This document shows positions 1 through 5,300 of a DNA stretch of 6,837 nt, one piece after another. The position numbers were made by a program, and so were the translations under genes. Location of the stretch: positions 1 through 6,837 of the forward strand of contig CAIYXH010000192.1 of assembly GCA_903930195.1 (NCBI GenBank). The letters run 5' to 3'. A model generated the notes under the pieces. The model worked only from the letters and a program-made list of their open reading frames with translations. It was not told the origin of the DNA and ran no database searches. The DNA is from an uncultured Actinomycetes bacterium (GTDB lineage: Bacteria > Actinomycetota > Thermoleophilia > Gaiellales > Gaiellaceae). Position 1 is the stretch's first letter; every line of letters begins with the position of its first letter.

Positions 1-181
1 CGTCGACCGCGTCCGGCTCGGACACGTCACCGACTTCGTCGACGTGAGCACCTGGCCCGCCTTCAACCTCGCCGACAGCTTCATCGTGATCGGTGTGGTC
101 GTGCTGCTCGCGACGCTCGTCGCAGCCGATCGCCGGCTGACCCCGCCGCCGCCGCGGCACCTCGACGTCGCAGCCCGGTAA
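1..181 (+). CDS. lspA: Signal peptidase II (lipoprotein signal peptidase), C-terminal fragment
   Basis: Partial gene: the 5' part lies outside the window. Reading from base 2 gives 59 residues ending at TAA (179-181). LspA is a membrane aspartyl protease that removes the signal peptide from diacylglyceryl-modified prolipoproteins. The visible part starts inside the conserved NLIDR region (only VDR remains) and continues as GHVTDFVDV and then WPAFNLADS. The Asp of VTDF and the Asp of FNLADS, 14 residues apart, match the family's catalytic pair. The last transmembrane helix follows (about FIVIGVVVLLATLVA) and then a short Arg/Pro-rich cytoplasmic tail. Neighbour: an RluD-type synthase 189 bases downstream, a frequent lspA partner in bacteria. 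The identification is secure despite truncation; signal peptide specificity and start cannot be seen. Confidence 0.93.
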   Translation, partial: VDRVRLGHVTDFVDVSTWPAFNLADSFIVIGVVVLLATLVAADRRLTPPPPRHLDVAAR

Positions 182-232
182 CGCGGCGTTCTCAGCCCTC
201 GCACGGCCCGCTACGCGTCCGGCCATTCGACC

Positions 233-252
233 CGTCGCCGGCGCCGGCGACG
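233..252 (+). terminator. GC-rich palindrome after lspA, possible intrinsic terminator without a U tract
   Basis: Perfect 20-base palindrome whose left arm is CGTCGCCGGC. As RNA it can fold into an 8-bp stem with a GCGC loop, 51 bases after the lspA stop. No T run follows, so it is not a classical Rho-independent terminator; GC-rich actinobacteria often lack the U tract. It could also be chance in GC-rich DNA or a protein-binding palindrome. Confidence 0.3.
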
Positions 253-282
253 TCCAGGTGGGACAGGGCGCAAGGCGCACCC

Positions 283-301
283 CCGCCCAAGGGTGGGGCG
301 G
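283..301 (+). repeat. GC-rich inverted repeat in the lspA-rluD gap
   Basis: CCGCCC (283-288) and GGGCGG (296-301) form a perfect 6-bp stem around a 7-base loop. An alternative overlapping pairing, CACCC (278-282) with GGGTG (291-295), is mutually exclusive with it. No T run follows. It could be part of a leader fold for rluD, a weak terminator, or chance. Confidence 0.25.
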
Positions 302-340
302 CCATCCGCCACCCTCTACAGCCGAGCCTAGCGCGGGACA

Positions 341-369
341 TGCTCCTGATCTGTCACAAATCAGCTGCA
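341..369. promoter_or_regulatory. Operator-like dyad directly upstream of rluD
   Basis: The core 346-364 reads CTGATcTGTcACAaATCAG and pairs at 8 of 9 positions around a central C. The outer TGC (341-343) and GCA (367-369) also match, giving 11 of 14 pairs over 29 bases. It ends one base before the ATG at 371 and takes the place where a Shine-Dalgarno sequence would be expected. The innermost arms are too close to fold as RNA, so a dimeric DNA-binding regulator is the more natural reading. I do not recognise the motif as belonging to a named regulator family. Confidence 0.4.
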
Positions 370-370
370 C

Positions 371-1354
371 ATGAGTGAAATCTTCTCCACAGACGACGAG
401 GACACGGGCGAGCCGGACGAGGAGCTCGACGGCGACGACCTGCTCGTCGACGAGGACGTCCCGGCGGACGACCCGAGCGCTTCGATCGTGGTGATCGCGC
501 CCGACGATGCGGCGGGCTGGCGGCTCGACCGCTTCGTCGCCGAGTACGTCGGCTCGCGCGGGGCCGCCGAACGTGCGGTCGCCGCAGGCGTGCTCGTGAA
601 CGGCAAGCAGCGGCAGAAGAGCCACAAGCTCGAGGGCGGTGAGGAGATCGAGATCTCCCCGGAGGACGAGACGGCCGCGCCGATCGGGCCGCCGCCGCCG
701 CGACCCCGGATCGTCTGGGAGGACGAGCATCTCGCCGTGATCGACAAGCCCCCGGGCCTCGTCGTCCATCCCGGCGCCGGACACGCCCGCGGCACGCTCG
801 TCGATGCGCTCGCGGGCTACGTGGCCGGCGGCGACCCCGAGCGGCTCGGGATCGTGCACCGCCTCGACCGGGACACCACCGGCCTGATGGTCGTCGCGCG
901 CTCCGAGGAGGCGCATCAGCGTCTGTCGGCGCTCGTCCGCGGCCGCGAGCTCGAGCGGATCTACCTCGCACTCGTCCGCGGGACCCCGCGCTCGCGCCGC
1001 GGCACCATCGAGGCGCCGATCGGCCGCGACCGCGACGAGCCGACGCGGATCTCGCTCGACACGGGCACGCCCCGGGACGCCGTCACGCACTTCACCGTGA
1101 TTCGCACCTGGCCGGAGCACGCGCTCCTCGAAGTGCGGCTCGAGACGGGGCGGACGCACCAGATCCGCGTCCATCTCGGCGCGATCGACCTGCCCGTCGT
1201 CGGCGACCCGGTCTACGGGGTGCGCGACGCGGGGCTCGACAGGCAGTTTCTCCACTCGGCCCGGCTGGGCTTCACGCACCCGTTCACCGGCGAGCGCCTC
1301 GAGCTCGAAGCACCGCTCCCCGAGCCGCTTCAGGCCCATCTCGACGCGCTGTAG
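371..1354 (+). CDS. rluD: RluD-type 23S rRNA pseudouridine synthase (RluA family)
   Basis: Predicted to convert uridines to pseudouridine in large-subunit rRNA. The 327 residues show an acidic leader (1-36), an S4-like RNA-binding domain (about 50-96, from WRLDRFVAEY to the GGEEIEI strand) and a catalytic domain (about 112-327). The family motif HRLDRDTTG lies at 163-171, with D166 the expected catalytic Asp. IDKPPGLVVHPG (124-135) and the RLETGRTHQIRVHL block (256-269) are typical of the RluA/RluD group. Start: ATG at 371 is preferred because codons after the first seven already have strongly GC-rich third positions, although no Shine-Dalgarno is visible. GTG at 488 (residue 40) would remove the acidic leader and give a start closer to the family's usual one. 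Target uridines cannot be read from the sequence, so RluD rather than another paralogue is a best guess. Stop TAG, 143 bases before rpsB. Confidence 0.9.
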   Translation: MSEIFSTDDEDTGEPDEELDGDDLLVDEDVPADDPSASIVVIAPDDAAGWRLDRFVAEYVGSRGAAERAVAAGVLVNGKQRQKSHKLEGGEEIEISPEDETAAPIGPPPPRPRIVWEDEHLAVIDKPPGLVVHPGAGHARGTLVDALAGYVAGGDPERLGIVHRLDRDTTGLMVVARSEEAHQRLSALVRGRELERIYLALVRGTPRSRRGTIEAPIGRDRDEPTRISLDTGTPRDAVTHFTVIRTWPEHALLEVRLETGRTHQIRVHLGAIDLPVVGDPVYGVRDAGLDRQFLHSARLGFTHPFTGERLELEAPLPEPLQAHLDAL

Positions 1355-1355
1355 C

Positions 1356-1361
1356 TAGAGT
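1356..1361 (+). promoter_or_regulatory. Candidate -10 element for the rpsB operon
   Basis: TAGAGT fits the actinobacterial TANNNT -10 pattern and sits two bases after the rluD stop. Initiation about 7 bases downstream would give a leader of about 130 bases that contains the whole 1386-1461 stem. I see no convincing -35 hexamer at the right distance, so this is weak. Confidence 0.2.
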
Positions 1362-1385
1362 TTCACCGTTCCACCAACCCTCGAC

Positions 1386-1461
1386 CCGGCGGAGCCCTCG
1401 AGATGGACGGTGGCCGGACGCCCTGCATGACGCGCGTCCGGTCTCCATCGCGAACCGCCGG
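1386..1461 (+). promoter_or_regulatory. Structured 5' leader of rpsB, candidate S2 autoregulatory RNA
   Basis: A long interrupted stem can be drawn by hand. Bases 1386-1392 pair with 1455-1461 (7 bp), 1398-1400 with 1451-1453 (3 bp), 1402-1407 with 1444-1449 (6 bp), and 1412-1421 with 1434-1443 (10 bp including one G-U). A 12-base loop (1422-1433), a one-sided bulge (1408-1411), an A/G mismatch and a 5-versus-1 internal loop interrupt it. This gives about 26 pairs in 76 bases. It lies 36 bases before the rpsB start and no T run follows, so a leader element is more likely than a terminator of rluD. Ribosomal protein S2 is known to repress its own operon through a leader RNA in gammaproteobacteria; that this fold does the same is inference. 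Confidence 0.45.
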
Positions 1462-1484
1462 CTGACCACAATCAAAACCACAGA

Positions 1485-1492
1485 GAAAGGGG
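1485..1492 (+). promoter_or_regulatory. Shine-Dalgarno sequence of rpsB
   Basis: GAAAGGGG ends 5 bases before the ATG at 1498 and follows an A-rich, weakly structured stretch (about 1466-1488). It supports this start for S2. Confidence 0.6.
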
Positions 1493-1497
1493 CTTCC

Positions 1498-2388
1498 ATG
1501 CCCGTCGTCTCCATGAAGGACCTCCTGGAGGCCGGAGTTCACTTCGGCCATCAGACCCGCCGCTGGAACCCGAAGATGAAGCGTTTCATCTTCACCGAGC
1601 GCGGCGGCATCTACATCATCGACCTGCAGCAGACGCAGCAGCTCGTCGACGATGCCTACAACTTTGCGCGTGCCGTCGCCGAGCGGAACGGGTCGATCCT
1701 GTTCGTCGGCACGAAGAAGCAGGCCCAGGACGCCGTCGCGACCGAGGCTGCGCGCGTCGGCATGCCGTACGTCAACCATCGCTGGCTCGGCGGTCTGCTC
1801 ACGAACTGGCGGACGATGTCCGACCGGATCCAGCGCCTGCACGAGCTGCGCTCGCTCAAGACCGAGTCGCAGCTGGGTCTGCTCCCGGCCAAGGAGCGCA
1901 TCCAGATGGAGGGTGAGCTCGAGAAGCTCGAGGCGAACCTCGGCGGCGTCGCCGACATGCGCCGCCAGCCGGACGCCGTCTTCATCGTCGACCTCCGCAA
2001 GGAGCAGCTCGCGGTGCGCGAGGCGCGTCGGCTGAAGCTGCCGGTCATCGCGCTCGTCGACACGAACTGCGACCCGGACGAGGCCGACTACGTCATCCCG
2101 GGCAACGACGACGCGATCCGGTCGTGCTCGCTGATCATCAAGGCCGTCGCCGATGGGATCGAGGCCGGCCGCGCGAAGGTCACCGCCGCCGAGCTCGCGA
2201 AGAAGAAGGCGAAGGACGAGGCCAGCGCGGCCGCGGCCGCCAAGGAGGCGAAGGAGCTCGCAGCGGCGAAGGCCGCTGCTCCCGCTCCGGAGGCTGCCGC
2301 TGAGCCCGCCGCCGAGGCCGAGGTCGTGCCCGAGCCGGCAGTCGAGGCGATCGTCGAGGCCGCCGAGGCCGGGGAGGAGCAGGCATGA
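1498..2388 (+). CDS. rpsB: 30S ribosomal protein S2
   Basis: Structural protein of the small ribosomal subunit, needed for S1 binding and late assembly in bacteria. The core (residues 1-226) carries the first S2 signature LLEAGVHFGH (9-18), the RWNPKM segment (22-27), HRWLGGLLTNW (94-104), the coiled-coil hairpin (about 106-150) and the second signature PDAVFIVDLRKE (158-169) running through REARRLKLPVIALVDTNCDP. The start ATG follows a clear ribosome-binding site. The protein has 296 residues against about 240 in E. coli; the surplus is an Ala/Glu/Lys/Pro-rich tail (227-296), first Lys-rich, then acidic. The 3' end carries GGAGGA (2373-2378), which serves tsf, and the TGA stop overlaps the tsf ATG. 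It is the first gene of the tight six-gene operon and probably the point of control through the upstream leader. Confidence 0.98.
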   Translation: MPVVSMKDLLEAGVHFGHQTRRWNPKMKRFIFTERGGIYIIDLQQTQQLVDDAYNFARAVAERNGSILFVGTKKQAQDAVATEAARVGMPYVNHRWLGGLLTNWRTMSDRIQRLHELRSLKTESQLGLLPAKERIQMEGELEKLEANLGGVADMRRQPDAVFIVDLRKEQLAVREARRLKLPVIALVDTNCDPDEADYVIPGNDDAIRSCSLIIKAVADGIEAGRAKVTAAELAKKKAKDEASAAAAAKEAKELAAAKAAAPAPEAAAEPAAEAEVVPEPAVEAIVEAAEAGEEQA

Positions 2389-3179
2389 CCGACATCTCTG
2401 CCGCACTCGTCAAGCAGCTCCGCGACGCCACCAGCGCCGGAATGATGGACTGCAAGCGCGCGCTCACGGAGACCGACGGCGACTTTGACGCCGCCGTCAA
2501 GCTCCTGCGCGAGAAGGGCATGGCCTCCGCGGCCAAGCGGGCCGATCGCGAGACCACCGAGGGCATCGTCCTCACGGCGGCCGACGACACCGTCGGTGCC
2601 ATCGTCGCCGTCGGCTGCGAGACCGAGCCCGTCTCGAAGAGCGAGGAGTTCCGCGCGTTCGCGGCCGACGTCCTCACCGCCGTCCAGGCGAGCGGCCCTG
2701 ACGCAACCACAACGGTCGAGGATCGCCGTGTCGAGCTGACCGCCAAGCTCGGCGAGAACATCCAGGTCGTCGGCGCGAAGCGGATGGAGGCGAGCGGCGG
2801 GGAGTCGTTCTCGACCTACGTCCACCCGCCCGCGAATAAGGTCGGCGTCCTGATCGAGTACCGCGGCAGCACGCCCGAGGTGGCGCGCCAGCTCGCGATG
2901 CACATCTCGTTCTCGCGGCCGACATACTCGTCGCGTGAGGACGTCCCGGCCGAGCTCGTCGCCGCGGAGCGCGAGATCCTGCTGAACCTCGACGACATCC
3001 AGTCGAAGCCGGCGGAGATGCGCGAGAAGATCGTCGAGGGACGGCTCAGCAAGAGCTTCTTCGGCGAGTCCGTGCTCGGCGAGCAGACGTGGATCCACGA
3101 CACGAGCCTCAACGTGAACAAGGCACTCGCGCAGGCGGGCTTCGAGCTCGTCGACTACGCCTGGTACTCGGTCGGTTGA
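2385..3179 (+). CDS. tsf: Elongation factor Ts, with a variant TDF motif
   Basis: Guanine nucleotide exchange factor that releases GDP from EF-Tu in the cytoplasm. The N-terminal UBA-like domain (1-52) shows VKQLRDATSAGMMDCKRAL (9-27), with Ser where the family usually has Gly in TGAG, followed by TDGDFDAAVKLLREKG (30-45). The core domain begins near residue 58. The segment that normally reads CETDFVAKN is CETEPVSKS here (78-86), so E81 and P82 replace the Asp and Phe that reach into the EF-Tu nucleotide site in the E. coli complex. The second core part includes VGVLIEYRG, the SREDVP segment and KIVEGRLSKSFF, all typical. Length 264 residues, close to actinobacterial EF-Ts. The start is fixed by GGAGGA 6 bases upstream and the 4-base ATGA overlap with rpsB. 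The stop overlaps the pyrH start by one base. Confidence 0.97.
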   Translation: MTDISAALVKQLRDATSAGMMDCKRALTETDGDFDAAVKLLREKGMASAAKRADRETTEGIVLTAADDTVGAIVAVGCETEPVSKSEEFRAFAADVLTAVQASGPDATTTVEDRRVELTAKLGENIQVVGAKRMEASGGESFSTYVHPPANKVGVLIEYRGSTPEVARQLAMHISFSRPTYSSREDVPAELVAAEREILLNLDDIQSKPAEMREKIVEGRLSKSFFGESVLGEQTWIHDTSLNVNKALAQAGFELVDYAWYSVG

Positions 3180-3964
3180 TGGCGGGAGCACCGGAGGGGC
3201 ACCGCAGCGCCGCACCCGCGTTTCGGCGGGTGCTGCTCAAGCTCTCCGGTGAGGCCCTCATGGGGCAGGCCGACTTCGGCCTCGACCCCGCGACCATCGA
3301 CGACCTCGCGAAGGAGATCGTCGAGCTCCAGAAGACGGGTGTCGAGCTCGCGCTCGTGATCGGCGGCGGGAACATCTACCGCGGCATGAAGGCGACGGCG
3401 TCCGGTATGGATCGGGCGACGGGCGACTACATGGGCATGCTCGCGACCGTGTTCAACTCGCTCGCCGTGCAGGAAGGGCTCGAGCGGAACGGCGCGCACA
3501 CGCGCGTGCTCTCGGCGCTCGACGTGCGCGAGGTGGCCGAGCCGTACATTCGCCGCCGCGCGATCCGGCATCTCGAGAAGGGCCGCGTCGTGATCTTCGC
3601 GGCCGGTACCGGCAACCCGTACTTCACGACCGACACGGCCGCCGCGCTCCGCGCGCTCGAGATCGACGCGCAGGCGATCCTGATGGCGAAGAACGGCGTG
3701 CAGGGTGTCTACGACGGCGACCCGCGCACCGAGCCGAACGCGACGTTCCTGCCGGCGCTGACGCATCTCCAGGCGATCGAGCAGGGCCTGCGGGTGATGG
3801 ACACGACCGCGCTGTCGCTCTGCATGGACAACAACCTGCCGATCCACGTCTTCGAGCTCGCACCTGGCAACATCGCACGTGCGGTCACAGGTGAGAAGAT
3901 CGGCACCGTGATCGCGACCCCACAGCCGGCCGGCCAGGCCTCGACCGAAGGAGACACCCGGTGA
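3179..3964 (+). CDS. pyrH: Uridylate kinase (UMP kinase)
   Basis: Bacterial hexameric UMP kinase of the amino-acid-kinase fold; phosphorylates UMP to UDP with ATP, feeding UTP and CTP synthesis. Counting from ATG 3179 (261 residues), motifs are VLLKLSGEALMG (18-29, ATP site), VIGGGNIYRG (60-69), GDYMGMLATVFNSLA (82-96), AAGTGNPYFTTDTAA (141-155, UMP and ATP contacts) and ILMAKNGVQGVYDGDP (167-182). Start: the ATG in TGATG overlaps the tsf stop by one base, which fits termination-reinitiation; upstream Shine-Dalgarno pairing is poor. An in-frame ATG at 3089 would overlap tsf by about 90 bases and add 30 Arg-rich residues, so it is rejected. The 261-residue length is somewhat longer than E. coli PyrH because of a short N-terminal extension and a C-terminal tail (PQPAGQASTEGDTR) that also encodes the frr ribosome-binding site. 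Confidence 0.97.
   Translation: MAGAPEGHRSAAPAFRRVLLKLSGEALMGQADFGLDPATIDDLAKEIVELQKTGVELALVIGGGNIYRGMKATASGMDRATGDYMGMLATVFNSLAVQEGLERNGAHTRVLSALDVREVAEPYIRRRAIRHLEKGRVVIFAAGTGNPYFTTDTAAALRALEIDAQAILMAKNGVQGVYDGDPRTEPNATFLPALTHLQAIEQGLRVMDTTALSLCMDNNLPIHVFELAPGNIARAVTGEKIGTVIATPQPAGQASTEGDTR
3948..3953 (+). promoter_or_regulatory. Shine-Dalgarno sequence of frr inside pyrH
   Basis: AAGGAG lies 7 bases before the GTG at 3961 and decides that start, which overlaps the pyrH stop as GTGA. Confidence 0.75.
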
Positions 3965-4524
3965 CGACGATCGACGAGTTCCTGGGCGACGCAACGGAGC
4001 GGATGGACAAGTCCGTCGAGAGCACGCACGAGCACTTCGGCTCGATCCGCACCGGCCGTGCGTCCGGCGCGCTCCTCGACCGGATCTCGATCGATTACTA
4101 CGGCACGATGACCCCGCTGAAGAACCTCGCGACCATCGCCGTCCCGGAGCCGCGGATGCTCACCATCCAGCCGTTCGATCCCTCGGCGATCAAGGCAATC
4201 GAGCGCGCGATCCAGGAGTCCGAGCTCGGCCTCAACCCGGCGAGCGACGGCAAGATCGTGCGCCTGCCGATCCCGCCGCTCACGGAGGATCGTCGCAAGG
4301 ATCTCGCGAAGCTCGCCCGGACGATGGCCGAGGAGGGGCGCGTCGCCGTCCGGAACGTCCGGCGAGACGCGATGAAGAACCTCGAGGAGCTCGTCCGTAA
4401 CGGCGATGTCGGGGACGACGAAGAGCGTGCCGCCGAGGCGCGCGTGCAGAAGCTGACGGACGACCACGTGGCACGGATCGACGACCTCTTGAAGCACAAA
4501 GAGGCCGAGATCATGGAGGTCTAG
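3961..4524 (+). CDS. frr: Ribosome recycling factor
   Basis: Works with EF-G to split post-termination ribosomes. At 187 residues it matches the family (185 in E. coli). The three-helix bundle (about 1-29 and 105-187) flanks the beta domain (about 30-104). Recognisable segments are SIRTGRASGALLDRI (28-42), YYGTMTPLKNLATI (46-59), the PFDPSAIKAIERAI block (71-84), LNPASDGKIVRLPIPPLTEDRR (91-112) and AVRNVRRDAMKNLEEL (129-144), the Arg-rich helix that contacts 23S rRNA. The start is GTG, supported by a strong ribosome-binding site; no closer ATG gives a full protein. The 4-base overlap with pyrH indicates translational coupling. The 3' end carries GGAGGT for the next gene. I see nothing unusual in it. 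Confidence 0.98.
   Translation: MTTIDEFLGDATERMDKSVESTHEHFGSIRTGRASGALLDRISIDYYGTMTPLKNLATIAVPEPRMLTIQPFDPSAIKAIERAIQESELGLNPASDGKIVRLPIPPLTEDRRKDLAKLARTMAEEGRVAVRNVRRDAMKNLEELVRNGDVGDDEERAAEARVQKLTDDHVARIDDLLKHKEAEIMEV
4515..4520 (+). promoter_or_regulatory. Shine-Dalgarno sequence of uppS inside frr
   Basis: GGAGGT ends 9 bases before the GTG at 4530 and spans the last sense codons of frr. It supports the GTG start over internal ATG codons. Confidence 0.65.
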
Positions 4525-4529
4525 CGGCG

Positions 4530-5300
4530 GTGCTCGGAGCGAGCAACCCGTTGCATCTGCTGACGCGGATTCGCCTGCTTGCGCGGACGCGCGGAGCCGT
4601 CGAGCCGGAGCTTCCGGAGGTCGCGGAGACGGTGGCGATCATCATGGATGGCAGCCGCCGCTGGGCGCGTCAGCGCGGCCTCCCGACGGCGATCGGTCAC
4701 CGTCAGGGCACGCGCGCGCTGCGGCGCACCGTCGAGGCGTCGATCGACCTCGGCGTCCGGAATCTCGTCGTCTACGCGTTCTCGACCGAGAACTGGTCGC
4801 GTCCGCCCGACGAGGTGGATGCGCTGATGGAGCTCTTCGGCGACACGATCGAGCGCGAGCTGCCCGACCTCGCCGAGCAGGGTGTCCGCGTCCGGTTCAT
4901 CGGCCGTCGCGATCGCGCGCCCGAGGCGCTGCGGCTGCGGATGGAGGCGATGGAGGACAAGACGGCGCTCAACAGCCGGCTCGGGCTCTGGATCGCGTTC
5001 GACTACGGCGGCAGGGCGGAGCTCGTCGAGGCAGCGCGGCGGATTGCCAACAGCGGGATGGATCCGCGCGAGATCGACGAGAACGTCCTCGCTGCCAATC
5101 TCTACGCGCCGGAGCTGCCCGATCCCGATTTGCTGATCCGCACGAGCGGTGAGCTGCGCGTCTCCAACTTCATGCTCTGGCAGCTCGCGTACGCGGAGTT
5201 CGTCTTCGTCGACCGGCTCTGGCCCGATTTCGATGCGCGCGACCTGCGGGCGGCACTGGGGGAGTACGCCAAACGGCGCCGGCGCTTCGGCGGCCGATGA
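4530..5300 (+). CDS. uppS: Isoprenyl transferase (undecaprenyl diphosphate synthase), variant MDGN motif
   Basis: A cis-prenyltransferase that extends farnesyl diphosphate with isopentenyl diphosphate to the C55 carrier of cell-wall synthesis. In 256 residues: an N-terminal helix region (1-33), AIIMDGSRRWARQRG (36-50) with D40 as catalytic Asp, GHRQG (56-60), YAFSTENWSRPPDEV (82-96), RFIGRRDRAP (122-131), FDYGGRAELVEAARRIA (157-173), PDPDLLIRTSGELRVSNF (197-214) and WPDF (231-234). These cover every family block. Odd: the usual MDGNGRW reads MDGSRRW, so N becomes S42 and G becomes R43, and the His that usually opens this strand is Thr. GTG start, 5 bases after frr, with a good ribosome-binding site. 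Its location between frr and cdsA matches Firmicutes order. Chain length cannot be judged from sequence, so a shorter polyprenyl product is possible. Confidence 0.95.
   Translation: MLGASNPLHLLTRIRLLARTRGAVEPELPEVAETVAIIMDGSRRWARQRGLPTAIGHRQGTRALRRTVEASIDLGVRNLVVYAFSTENWSRPPDEVDALMELFGDTIERELPDLAEQGVRVRFIGRRDRAPEALRLRMEAMEDKTALNSRLGLWIAFDYGGRAELVEAARRIANSGMDPREIDENVLAANLYAPELPDPDLLIRTSGELRVSNFMLWQLAYAEFVFVDRLWPDFDARDLRAALGEYAKRRRRFGGR

Noticed and set aside
1398..1453. Stem before rpsB as an intrinsic terminator of rluD
   Set aside because: No T run follows, the loop is large and the stem is bulged; it lies close to the rpsB start, so a leader function is more likely.
2170..2388. Repetitive GCC/GAG-rich DNA at the rpsB 3' end as a repeat element
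   Set aside because: It is the coding consequence of an Ala/Glu-rich protein tail, in frame with S2 to its stop.
1363..2406. 347-codon minus-strand open frame opposite rpsB
   Set aside because: It mirrors the S2 gene; Leu/Arg/Asp-rich translation with no family motifs is typical of antisense frames in GC-rich DNA.
3089..3178. Upstream ATG giving pyrH 30 extra residues
   Set aside because: It would overlap tsf by about 90 bases and adds an Arg-rich segment absent from UMP kinases; the TGATG start at 3179 fits family and operon style.
2088..3215. 375-codon minus-strand open frame opposite rpsB and tsf
   Set aside because: Fully covered by two certain genes on the + strand, low-complexity product, no recognisable domain.
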